Assembly: GCA_902826815.1 (NCBI GenBank)
Contig: CADEGF010000001.1
Span: 1-36,539 of the forward strand
Direction of reading: 5' to 3'
DNA length: 36,539 bases
DNA from: an uncultured Mycobacteriaceae bacterium
GTDB taxonomy: Bacteria > Actinomycetota > Actinomycetes > Mycobacteriales > Mycobacteriaceae
A program made the translations under genes and the position numbers. The notes below the pieces were generated by a model. It did no database searches. It saw only the letters and a program-made list of their open reading frames with translations, and had not been told where the DNA came from. This document shows, piece by piece, positions 6,115-13,399 of the stretch. The stretch's first letter is position 1; every line of letters starts with the position of its first letter.

Positions 6115-7419
6115 TCAAACCGTGGGCATGAATTCGGCAAGCGCAAGAATCATGAACACCACCATGGCGAGCCCGATCAGCCCGCCGACGGGAATCATGA
6201 TCACGCAAACCGCCACCCAGACAAGAAGTCTCGACCATTCAAACGGCTGATTCGCCACCACGCCGCCAAAGCGTTGCCGGAAAGCGTGATAAATCGCCCA
6301 AACGGCCGCCCCGGCAGCGGCAACCGCGATGATGCGCACTCCGACCGGTGTCGTCATCATGGCGACGCTCGCCATGATCACTGCGGCCGAAACACGGCAC
6401 CAAGTCACCATTCGCAACCCGGCCACGGTTGTCACCTCGTGGCTGCGGTCCGGCTCGCCGCGGTACCGCGGCAGCCGGCCCTCGATTCCCAACAGTCGCC
6501 AGATCCAACGCGACCAAACCGGTCGCAATCCCAGGCCTTCTGCGCACAGCCGAACGTCGGCGGCCGACTCCGCCAAAATGTTGCGCGAATGAGCGCTGCG
6601 CCAATAGGCGGCCTTGAAAACCCGACGCGGAATCCCGAACTGCCGGGCGAAAGTGCGTGGCTGACCGATCATCTCGCCGATCAACCACCGCAGAAAGAGT
6701 GGCACCGCAATCGCGTACAACGCCCGCCTCAACCGCCCGGCACGTTGCACCTGCTGAGCCAGATGGTCGTCGGCGAATGCTATGTGACGAGCTTCCTCCG
6801 CCAAATGGATGTAGGTGATCTTGTTCAGCAGCGGGGGCACCGCAAGCGCACCACGATGCTGCATCGTCTGCTGATGGTGCAACGGCTGTTCACCGCAAAG
6901 CACGCCGATCATATGGAAGACGCTGGCGTACCCGCCGATGAAGGCCATGATCGGCCCGAAAATCCTGGAGCCTCGCCGCATTCCGGGAACGTCCTCGCCG
7001 GTGCGGTTCACGAATTCCTGGAACATCTGGATGTGATTGCACTCGTCGGACATTTCGTGGAGGAGATACCGGAACACCGGGGAGCCATTGGGCAATGTGC
7101 CCGCGCTGTGCACCACACCGCGGATCAACATGAACTCGAATTGCTGGGTGACCTTGAGGGTGTTAGCGGTAATCCAGCGGCCCATATCGATTCGCCGCTG
7201 CAACGGCTGTTCGGCATACCACTCGGTTGCCGCGAGCGGAGCGGAAGCCGGATCGAGTAGCCAACGCGGATCGTTCCTGTCCAACGCGTTTTCCGGTGCA
7301 TCCCAGTCGATGTCGACGAACGGGTCGAAACGGAGGCGTGTCGTCGCGCGCGATAGCTCCGTCACCCTATTCAAGTAAGAGTCTGCCAGCGAGCCGTCTG
7401 CTTCGTTGATAGCCGTCAT
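6115..7419 (-). CDS. AurF-like diiron oxygenase with C-terminal membrane segments
   Basis: A 434-residue protein. Residues about 80-220 form a ferritin-like four-helix diiron domain of the AurF (p-aminobenzoate N-oxygenase) family. The likely ligands are Glu95 (FEFML), Glu126 and His129 (ECNH), Glu177 (CGEQ), His205, Glu209 and His212 (HLAEEARH). The H-x3-E-x2-H spacing equals that recalled for AurF itself. Unlike AurF it extends by about 200 residues to a C-terminal region with three or four hydrophobic segments (about 340-430), so it is probably membrane-attached. Such proteins oxidise amines or carry out other O2-dependent steps. It starts at an ATG and is followed by the methyltransferase gene, suggesting a two-step modification. 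Substrate unknown. Confidence 0.8.
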   Translation of the reverse strand: MTAINEADGSLADSYLNRVTELSRATTRLRFDPFVDIDWDAPENALDRNDPRWLLDPASAPLAATEWYAEQPLQRRIDMGRWITANTLKVTQQFEFMLIRGVVHSAGTLPNGSPVFRYLLHEMSDECNHIQMFQEFVNRTGEDVPGMRRGSRIFGPIMAFIGGYASVFHMIGVLCGEQPLHHQQTMQHRGALAVPPLLNKITYIHLAEEARHIAFADDHLAQQVQRAGRLRRALYAIAVPLFLRWLIGEMIGQPRTFARQFGIPRRVFKAAYWRSAHSRNILAESAADVRLCAEGLGLRPVWSRWIWRLLGIEGRLPRYRGEPDRSHEVTTVAGLRMVTWCRVSAAVIMASVAMMTTPVGVRIIAVAAAGAAVWAIYHAFRQRFGGVVANQPFEWSRLLVWVAVCVIMIPVGGLIGLAMVVFMILALAEFMPTV

Positions 7420-7557
7420 GTCCCCATCCGGTTAGCGCGGTCGACTTCTGACGTTAATTGCTGGCGGTGCAAATCGTTTTCGCAGACGGTCTCGTTTCGG
7501 TAATCAATCGGTATCGATCCGCGCAGGTTCTCCGGCACCGGTCACGGTTGGCGGCAC

Positions 7558-8397
7558 CTACCCTGGCGGCACTGCCCGCGGAACCTCAACATTGTTCTCC
7601 TGCACGATCACTGGGTCACCGACGTTGACGGCGTTGAAATACCACTCTGCGTCCGTCGGGCTCAGGCTGATACAACCGTGGCTGACGTTTTCGTACCCGA
7701 GCGCGTTCTCCGCCCACGGCGCCGAATGAACGAAGAGGCCGCGACTGGTGATTCGGACGGCGTAGTCCACGTCTATCTGGTAACCGTCAGGATCTGTGAC
7801 GGGGATGCCGACGCTGCTCGAATCCATAAGCACCGACCGTTCTTTCGCCAACACCGTGTACGTGCCGACCGGTGTCGGGTACTCGGGCCTACCCATCGAG
7901 GCCGGCATCACTCCCGGCTCACCCCACCGGGGTCGGTGATGCGGCGACGGCAGCGGAGGCAGAGGTCCCGCGTCGACGCCGTCAATCGTCACGGTGAACG
8001 TGTGGTCCGAGATATTCGCCGTGCCAACGACCTTCGGACCCGTCTGGAGGTTCGTCTTGAACCCACCGACCGAAAGCGCCACCGTGCTGTGCGCCGGCCA
8101 GTAGGTGTCAGGTACCCACTGCACGACCTTGGTGTCGAGCCATTCGTACTTGCCGGTCATCACGGGTTGCGAACTGACTTTCAGCGCCCTTTCGGCAGCG
8201 CGGCGGTCGACGACAGGCGCGGTGAACGTCACCACCACGGGATGCGCCACACCCACTACCTCGCCCTGCTTCGGCAGGACCGACGCGATACCCGACCCGT
8301 AGAACTGGCTTGCCGCCGCACCGAAGCCGGCCGGAGCCGAAACCACACTCGCCGCCATCACGGTCACCGCAAGCATGCACCGACCAACTGCCCGCAT
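7558..8397 (-). CDS. L,D-transpeptidase with Ig-like domain (YkuD family)
   Basis: A 279-residue exported protein with a signal sequence (about 1-29), a bacterial Ig-like domain (about 45-140) and a C-terminal YkuD catalytic domain. The active-site motif is intact: His224 in FVHSAPW and SHGC at 239-242, with Cys242 the nucleophile. Enzymes of this type make 3->3 cross-links in mycobacterial peptidoglycan from tetrapeptide donors and are carbapenem-sensitive. With a single Ig-like domain and this length, it is closer to LdtMt1-type than to two-Ig LdtMt2-type enzymes. It starts 9 bp after the stop of the Pro/Ala-rich exported protein gene, indicating a shared transcript. The paralogue at 31678 is of a different subtype. 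Confidence 0.9.
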   Translation of the reverse strand: MRAVGRCMLAVTVMAASVVSAPAGFGAAASQFYGSGIASVLPKQGEVVGVAHPVVVTFTAPVVDRRAAERALKVSSQPVMTGKYEWLDTKVVQWVPDTYWPAHSTVALSVGGFKTNLQTGPKVVGTANISDHTFTVTIDGVDAGPLPPLPSPHHRPRWGEPGVMPASMGRPEYPTPVGTYTVLAKERSVLMDSSSVGIPVTDPDGYQIDVDYAVRITSRGLFVHSAPWAENALGYENVSHGCISLSPTDAEWYFNAVNVGDPVIVQENNVEVPRAVPPG

Positions 8398-8406
8398 GGC
8401 TCCCGC

Positions 8407-8862
8407 TTACTTCGCGGCCGACGGGCCGGCAGGGAGCGGCTGGCCAGGCACAGGCGCCCCCGCGGGGGCCGGAATGACGGGATCTCCCTTACCCGCAAAG
8501 GCGCCGGCGCCGCCGGCCATGTCGACAGGCGCACCCGCCGCCACTGGCGCCCCCGCCGGAACCACCGGCACGGGCGGGGCTGCCGGAATCACCGGCACGG
8601 GTGGCGCGGCGGGAACGACCGGCACGGGTGGCGCGGCGGGAACGACGGGCACCGGCCCGGGTAGCGCCATCGGAACGCCGGCCATGTTGGCGACAGCCGC
8701 CGCAGGCGCGACGCACTCTTTGCCGGCAGGCGCTCCAGGAGCACATTCGTACTCAGTCGTCAGCGGGGCCGCGGCGACGTCTGGGCTCAGCGCAAAGGCG
8801 GTCGCACACAACCCTGCACCGGCAGCGACGGCTCTGATGTTGAACCGGTCGAAGAACGCCAT
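8407..8862 (-). CDS. Pro/Ala/Val-rich exported protein with nonapeptide repeats
   Basis: A 151-residue protein using the ATG at 8862; an AAGGAG 9 nt upstream on the minus strand favours this start over the TTG at 8880. An N-terminal signal peptide ends near DVAAAP. Two cysteines follow (ECAPG and KECVA), possibly a disulfide. The middle is a repeat of PVPVVPAAP-type nonapeptides, and the tail is rich in Pro, Ala and Gly. No enzymatic domain is present. The composition suggests an extended cell-wall spacer or surface protein. It is the first gene of a likely operon with the L,D-transpeptidase 9 bp downstream, which hints at a role in the envelope. It is not a PE/PPE protein, since no PE or PPE N-terminus is present. 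Confidence 0.75.
   Translation of the reverse strand: MAFFDRFNIRAVAAGAGLCATAFALSPDVAAAPLTTEYECAPGAPAGKECVAPAAAVANMAGVPMALPGPVPVVPAAPPVPVVPAAPPVPVIPAAPPVPVVPAGAPVAAGAPVDMAGGAGAFAGKGDPVIPAPAGAPVPGQPLPAGPSAAK
8562..8658 (-). repeat. 27-bp tandem repeat encoding PVPVVPAAP units
   Basis: About three and a half copies of a 27-bp unit lie within the exported-protein gene. Two adjacent copies share an identical 20-bp stretch starting at 8600 and 8627, exactly 27 bp apart; the outer copies have diverged. The unit length is a multiple of three, so copy-number changes keep the frame. It is protein-coding, not CRISPR. Confidence 0.7.
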
Positions 8863-9180
8863 CGACGTCGACTCCTTCAATTGCTCTTCACGACTTACAC
8901 GTTTCGTATTTAGGCGACGGCGTCAATTCTTAGTCCGCCGCCGGTGCGGGCGCGAGGGGGCGCGCCGCACCGTTTCCCAAAGGTGATCTTGGCCAGACAT
9001 GGCCGATACATAAGGCCGGCGATCCCCTCGTCCACCCTCGGCGATACCGCCTTGACCAGCGTAGATGGCGTTACAGGAAATATTTCTCGAGAAAAATCGA
9101 AAAAAGTGTGCGACTCCGCCACGCCCATAGCTCCTACCCGTGAAAGCAGCCACACGGCGGCTTCAGACCAAGGAGAGATC
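8863..9180. other. 318-bp divergent intergenic region
   Basis: No gene is seen. It must hold the promoters of the Pro/Ala-rich exported protein (minus) and of the membrane protein at 9181 (plus). An AT-rich patch at about 9076-9110 contains the 12-bp palindrome TTTCTCGAGAAA (9083-9094). Promoter boxes cannot be assigned with confidence. Confidence 0.4.
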
Positions 9181-10071
9181 ATGAACACCAACGCCACCAC
9201 CAACTTCATCGGCTACTCCGAGCCGACCGTTCGCTCCAGCGCTTCGCAGGCCTATTCGCAGTGCCTGCCCGAGTCGGACTACGGGTACTCCCCGGAGCCC
9301 AACTACGGCTACAGCTCCTACTACGGCGAGCAGGCCCAGGTGCCGCAGCAGCCGCTCCCGGTGCAGGCGCCCGTCGCGAAGTCGTCCTCGTCCTCGAGTA
9401 AGGGCCTGCTGTTCGTCGCGGGAATTGCCGTGGTCGGCGCCGCCGCGTTCGGTGGCGTCTATCTGATGAACTCGACCAGCGCAGAGAACACGGCGTCCAC
9501 GAGTGCCGTTCCGGCCGCAGCGCCCGCCCCGGTCGTCAATCTCCCTTCCGCCGTTGACATCCCGGCGCTGGCCCCGGCGCAGAGCGCGCCGGCTCCTGTT
9601 ATCGTCGACAACCCGGCGCCGATCCGCGTGAGCGGTCCGGTGTCCGCGCCGAGGTCCATCGCGTCGCAGAAGCCGATCACTTCGTCGAAGCCGGTCGCCG
9701 CACCGGCACCGGCCGCCGCACCGGCTCCGGCGGCTGCCGCTCCGGTCCCCGCACCGGCCGCTCCCAAGGGCCCGGGCGTCGCGATCAAGACACCCTTCGC
9801 CGAGGTCGGCGTCCCCAGCCAGGGCGGTGTGTCGGTGAAGTCGGGTGGCGTCGAGGTCGGCGTCCCCGGTCAGGGTGGTGGCGACGTCGTGGTCGGGGTG
9901 GGCGGCCAAACGCCGACCCAGACCGGCGGCGGCGGTGGCACCACAAACCCGCCCGCTGGCGGGGGCGGCACCACCAAGCAGGCTGGAAGCTCACTCACGG
10001 ACGCCAGTTCCGGTGTTGTCGAGGCCGGCGGCAGTGCCACCAGCGCTGCATCCGGTGTCGCCGGTGGCTAA
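9181..10071 (+). CDS. single-pass membrane protein with Tyr-rich head and Pro/Ala/Gly-rich tail
   Basis: A 296-residue protein. The ATG at 9181 is chosen because AAGGAGAG lies just upstream; the open frame begins earlier, but that part is not protein-like. Residues 1-73 are cytoplasmic and Tyr-rich, with repeated YGYS/YGYSSYYG segments. Residues about 74-96 are one transmembrane helix (GLLFVAGIAVVGAAAFGGVYL). The outer part is a Pro/Ala linker (PAPAAAPAPAAA), followed by two imperfect repeats around EVGVPSQGG and EVGVPGQGG, then a Gly/Thr-rich end. It is followed, after a strong stem-loop, by the sigma/anti-sigma fusion gene, which has the same inside-membrane-outside layout. The two may act together at the envelope. 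Function unknown. Confidence 0.75.
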   Translation: MNTNATTNFIGYSEPTVRSSASQAYSQCLPESDYGYSPEPNYGYSSYYGEQAQVPQQPLPVQAPVAKSSSSSSKGLLFVAGIAVVGAAAFGGVYLMNSTSAENTASTSAVPAAAPAPVVNLPSAVDIPALAPAQSAPAPVIVDNPAPIRVSGPVSAPRSIASQKPITSSKPVAAPAPAAAPAPAAAAPVPAPAAPKGPGVAIKTPFAEVGVPSQGGVSVKSGGVEVGVPGQGGGDVVVGVGGQTPTQTGGGGGTTNPPAGGGGTTKQAGSSLTDASSGVVEAGGSATSAASGVAGG

Positions 10072-10082
10072 CTCTCACCACA

Positions 10083-10114
10083 GCTCAGCCCAGGTCACCC
10101 GGCCTGGGCTGAGC
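10083..10114 (+). terminator. 12-bp stem-loop, probable terminator
   Basis: The arms GCTCAGCCCAGG (10083-10094) and CCTGGGCTGAGC (10103-10114) are perfect complements around an 8-nt loop, 11 nt past the stop of the membrane-protein gene. The downstream sequence is T-poor, as is usual for mycobacterial terminators, so termination is inferred from the stem and its position. Confidence 0.7.
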
Positions 10115-10202
10115 ACTATTCATCATTCGAATATCTCGCCCAGGCGGACCACAGCAATTACGCTGACAGCTACCGCCGCTCGATTAATTTGGAGTTACCC
10201 CG

Positions 10203-11888
10203 ATGACCTCCGCACTGAGAAACTGGAGTGGCATAGGACCAGGCAGCAGCGACGCGGAGTTGGCCGTCGCAACAGCTGCCGGCGACCGCAACGCGTTCGC
10301 CGAGATCTACGACCGCTACGCCGACAAGCTTCACGACTTCTGCATCGGAATGCTCCGCGACCGCGACTCGGCCGCGGACTGCGTCCAGGACGCGTTCTGC
10401 ATCGTGTCCACTAGCCTCGGCGGTCTCCGCGAGCCCGAGAAGTTGCGCCCGTGGCTCTACTCCATCGTGCGCAACGAAGCCCACAAGCGACTGCGGGAAC
10501 TCAAGCGCGAGCGTCCCACCGACGAGATGCCCGAAGTCGAGTCGCACGACGCGGGTCCGGCAACGATGGCCCATCGACTCGAGTTGGCCAATCTCATCGC
10601 CGAGGCGGCGGGCGGGCTGTCGGATCGTGACCAGGCGGTGTTGGAGCTGGCATACCGCCAGGGCCTCGACGGACCCGAACTGGCAATGGCGCTCGGCGTC
10701 ACGCAGACGAACGCCAACACGATGGTCGGCCGTCTGCGCGAGACCATCGAGCGATCGCTTGGCGCTCTACTGGTGGCACGGCGTATCCAGGCCAACCCGG
10801 CCAGCTGCCCTGAGTTGGCTTCGGTCTTGCACGGATGGGACGGCAAGTTCAACATCCTGATGCGCAAACGCATTGCGCGCCATATCGAATCGTGCGAAGC
10901 CTGCGAAGACCTGCGCGGCCGGTCGGTGAATCCGGCCGCTCTGCTCGGCGCGCCGGTGTTCATCCCGGCCCCGGCTTGGCTGAAGAACAGCGTCATGCGG
11001 GATTTCGAGCTGACGTCGGCGTCGCGCGGCATGGAGAACCAGAACTCGTTCAACTCCGCGGCGACGCAGATGGCACCGAAGATCGATCAGTCTCGCTTCG
11101 CATCGGAACACCCAGCGCCACAGCCACAGCCACAGCCACAGCCACAGCCACAGCCACAGCCACAGCCACACGATGAGCCCGCGTCGGCCGAAGAGTCGAA
11201 ACGTCGCGTGGTGCCTCTCATGGCGTTGTTGATCGGTCTTCCGATACTGATCCTGGGCGGGACGTTGGCGTGGCTGTACCTGCCGAGCGTCGGCCTCTCG
11301 CCGAGCGGCATCGTGCAACCGGCGCCTCAGCCGACGCCGACCCCGTCCGTCCCCGCGCCGACGCCCGCCGCGGTTCTTCCGACGCCCCAGGCGCCCAGGG
11401 CCACCCCGGCGCCGAGGCAGGTGCAGACCCCTCGGCCCGCCGCGCCGCTGCCGACGCCGAAGGCGAAGATTCCCACTCCGCAGCCTGCGCGACCGCAAGC
11501 GCCCGTGCCGCCCGCCCAAGCACCGGCCCCCGCCGCGCCCGCGCCGCCAGCCGTCCAGGCGCCTGCACCGATTCCCCCGATCGGACAGTTTCCGCAGTTG
11601 CCCTTGCCACGGCTGCCCCTGCCGCAGAATCCTGCGCAGCTTCCGTATCAGCTACCCGCACAGTCGCCGAATACCGACCCGGTCGACCCAGGAGGTGCAG
11701 CCAAGACCGACCCGGTCGAGAAGGTGCCCGATCCCGAGCCGGTTCCCGGCCCGGTTGAAAAGGCGCCCGATCCAGTGCCCGTCCCCGAGCCGGTGCCCGA
11801 CCCCGTCGGGCCCGCGCCCAAGAAGATTCCCGACCCGGCGCCACCGCCTGTCCAGAGCTGCACCGTCACCGACACCTGCGTCCACTAG
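10203..11888 (+). CDS. ECF sigma factor fused to zinc-finger, membrane and Pro-rich tail
   Basis: A 561-residue protein. Residues about 20-100 are sigma region 2 (FAEIYDRYADKLHDFC, DCVQDAFCI, RPWLYSIVRNEAHK). Residues about 135-195 are region 4, with a helix-turn-helix (LSDRDQAVLELAYRQGLDGPELA). A C-terminal extension follows. H227-x3-C231-x2-C234 (HIESCEAC) is the zinc-binding motif of ZAS anti-sigma domains. A (PQ)n linker is next, then one transmembrane helix (about 336-360) and about 200 residues of Pro/Ala/Val-rich extracytoplasmic tail. Sigma factor and anti-sigma are thus joined in one polypeptide that tethers the sigma to the membrane. Release probably needs proteolysis or a conformational switch; this is inferred from other fused ECFs. 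A GGAG lies 10 nt before the ATG. The 3' end overlaps the convergent DUF899 gene by 23 bp. Confidence 0.88.
   Translation: MTSALRNWSGIGPGSSDAELAVATAAGDRNAFAEIYDRYADKLHDFCIGMLRDRDSAADCVQDAFCIVSTSLGGLREPEKLRPWLYSIVRNEAHKRLRELKRERPTDEMPEVESHDAGPATMAHRLELANLIAEAAGGLSDRDQAVLELAYRQGLDGPELAMALGVTQTNANTMVGRLRETIERSLGALLVARRIQANPASCPELASVLHGWDGKFNILMRKRIARHIESCEACEDLRGRSVNPAALLGAPVFIPAPAWLKNSVMRDFELTSASRGMENQNSFNSAATQMAPKIDQSRFASEHPAPQPQPQPQPQPQPQPQPHDEPASAEESKRRVVPLMALLIGLPILILGGTLAWLYLPSVGLSPSGIVQPAPQPTPTPSVPAPTPAAVLPTPQAPRATPAPRQVQTPRPAAPLPTPKAKIPTPQPARPQAPVPPAQAPAPAAPAPPAVQAPAPIPPIGQFPQLPLPRLPLPQNPAQLPYQLPAQSPNTDPVDPGGAAKTDPVEKVPDPEPVPGPVEKAPDPVPVPEPVPDPVGPAPKKIPDPAPPPVQSCTVTDTCVH
11118..11168 (+). 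repeat. CCACAG hexanucleotide microsatellite encoding (PQ)n
   Basis: Eight perfect CCACAG units plus CCA encode an uninterrupted Pro-Gln run between the zinc-finger region and the membrane helix of the sigma fusion. All copies are identical at DNA level, so slippage is likely. Each unit adds two residues, so linker length could vary between strains without frame loss. Confidence 0.9.
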
Positions 11889-12564
11889 CGCCGTAGGCCT
11901 TCGCGATGTCGGGCGAGTCCAGCCACCGCGAGTAGGTGGGTGACTGCGGCCAGCCATCCGGGCTGTCCTGCCACTCCTCCTGACGTCCGAACGGCAGGAG
12001 ATCGATGAGCGCGAACGAGTGGCTGAGTTGTTCGGTGCCGCGGCCGTTCGTGTGCCACGTGCGGTAGACCGTGTCGCCGTCGCGCAGGAATACGTTGACC
12101 CCGAAGCCGGCCCCTGGCGGCGCGTCGATGTCGGCGCCGAACGAGCTGTCCGACGACGAGTACCACTCCATCTTGTTGCCGACCTCGTCGCGGTAGGCCA
12201 GTGCCTCCTCGATCGGTCCGTTGGTGACGATCACGAATCGCGCGTCGTAGGCGTCGAGAAATTCGAGCCGGGTGAACTGCGACGTGAAGCCGGTGCACCC
12301 GCCGCACTGCCATTCGGCGCCGTCCTCCCACATGTGGTTGTAGACGATCAGCTGTGAATGACCCTTGAAGACATCTGCGAGCCGGACGGCTCCGTCCTCG
12401 CCGATGAGTGTGTAGTCACCCATTTCGACCATCGGGAGCCGACGACGCTGCGCGGCGATGTCGTCCAGCTCGCGCGTCGCCGCCTTCTCGCGCCGCCGAA
12501 GTTCGTCCAGTTCCTTTCGCCAGGTTTGCTGATCGACGACCGGGGGTTTCGCCATCTCGGCCAT
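11866..12564 (-). CDS. DUF899 thioredoxin-like family protein
   Basis: A 232-residue cytoplasmic protein matching DUF899. It has a helical N-terminus with charged residues (EELDELRRREKAATRELD type), the segment FKGHSQLIVYNHMWEDGAEWQCGGCTGF containing a CxxC pair (CGGC), then FVIVTNGP and the late RTWHTNGRGTEQL and DLLPFGRQEEWQDSP blocks. The family has a thioredoxin/peroxiredoxin-like fold and is annotated as redox or CalU12-like, but its reaction is not established. The ATG start has GAGGAGA about 8 nt upstream on the minus strand. It diverges from the SDR operon across only 64 bp and overlaps the end of the sigma gene. Confidence 0.88.
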   Translation of the reverse strand: MAEMAKPPVVDQQTWRKELDELRRREKAATRELDDIAAQRRRLPMVEMGDYTLIGEDGAVRLADVFKGHSQLIVYNHMWEDGAEWQCGGCTGFTSQFTRLEFLDAYDARFVIVTNGPIEEALAYRDEVGNKMEWYSSSDSSFGADIDAPPGAGFGVNVFLRDGDTVYRTWHTNGRGTEQLSHSFALIDLLPFGRQEEWQDSPDGWPQSPTYSRWLDSPDIAKAYGASGRRCR

Positions 12565-12628
12565 GGGTGAATCTCCTCTCGATGCCCTACCTCATATATA
12601 GACAAGACCGAGGGTCGATACTCATCGC

Positions 12629-13399
12629 GTGACGAGAGTCCTCGAGAACAAGGTCGTGATCATTGCAGGGCTGGGCGGCATCGGGAACGGTCTGGCACGG
12701 CGCTACGCCGACGAAGGCGCGCTGCTGGTCATCGGCGATCTCGACACCGAGCTGGCGCTACGAGTGGCCGACGAGATCGACCCGTCGGGCGAACGCGTAC
12801 ACGGTGTGGCGCTCGACGGCGCAGACGAGGACTCGGTCGTCGGCATCGTCACGCTCGCCGTCGACAGTTTCGGCCGGCTCGACGGTATGCACCTGAACTT
12901 CACCAATGCCGCCGACGCGTACCTGCCCGGCGGTGTCGTCGACCTGCCGCTCGACGCATTCGACGAGGTGATGCGCGTCAACACCCGCGGGTTCGTCATC
13001 TGCGCCAAGCATGCGATCCCGCCGATGATCGAGGCCGGCGGCGGGTCGATCGTCTTCACCGCCTCCATCGACGCGTACAGCGGCGCGAGCACCCGGGTGT
13101 CCTACCAGATGAGCAAGGCAGCCGAGCTGGCACTGATGCGCCACGTCGCACGGAAGTACGGACCGAAGGGCATCCGCTGCAATGCCATTGCGCCAGGCCT
13201 GATTTGGCACTACAAGTTCGACCAGAACCCGATGCCCGACGGCATCGTCGACCAGACGAGGGCCCGGCAGATGATCAAGTCGCGCTTCGGTAAGCCCGAC
13301 GACATCGCCGCCCTCGGCGCACTGCTGCTCTCCGACGACGGCAGCTTCATCACCGCTCAGACAATCAGCGTCGACGGCGGAGTCACATTCCGGCCATGA
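12629..13399 (+). CDS. SDR-family NAD(P)-dependent oxidoreductase
   Basis: A 256-residue classical short-chain dehydrogenase. The nucleotide-binding motif is G14-L-G-G-I-G19 (AGLGGIG). The active site comprises Asn118 (VNTRG), Ser146 (TASIDAYSG), Tyr159 and Lys163 (YQMSK). The usual NNAG motif is changed to NFTNAA. The C-terminal SVDGGVTFRP end is typical of the family. It reduces or oxidises a hydroxyl or keto group using NAD(P)H; the substrate is unknown. It is the first gene of a four-gene operon, starting at GTG and overlapping the glycosyltransferase start as ATGA. Its partners suggest that it acts on a sugar or on the aglycone of a glycoside. Confidence 0.9.
   Translation: MTRVLENKVVIIAGLGGIGNGLARRYADEGALLVIGDLDTELALRVADEIDPSGERVHGVALDGADEDSVVGIVTLAVDSFGRLDGMHLNFTNAADAYLPGGVVDLPLDAFDEVMRVNTRGFVICAKHAIPPMIEAGGGSIVFTASIDAYSGASTRVSYQMSKAAELALMRHVARKYGPKGIRCNAIAPGLIWHYKFDQNPMPDGIVDQTRARQMIKSRFGKPDDIAALGALLLSDDGSFITAQTISVDGGVTFRP

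Noticed and set aside
8562-8658. CRISPR array or minisatellite outside genes
   Set aside because: The 27-bp units are contiguous, without unique spacers, and keep the frame of an exported protein; no cas genes are present in the window.
9076-9094. An ECF-type -35/-10 promoter starting at GGAAAT upstream of 9181
   Set aside because: GGAAAT is present but no fitting -10 element follows at 16-17 nt, so it was not annotated.
11087-11311. Cys-Gly repeat frame opposite the sigma gene
   Set aside because: Antisense reading of the CCACAG microsatellite, with no protein features of its own.
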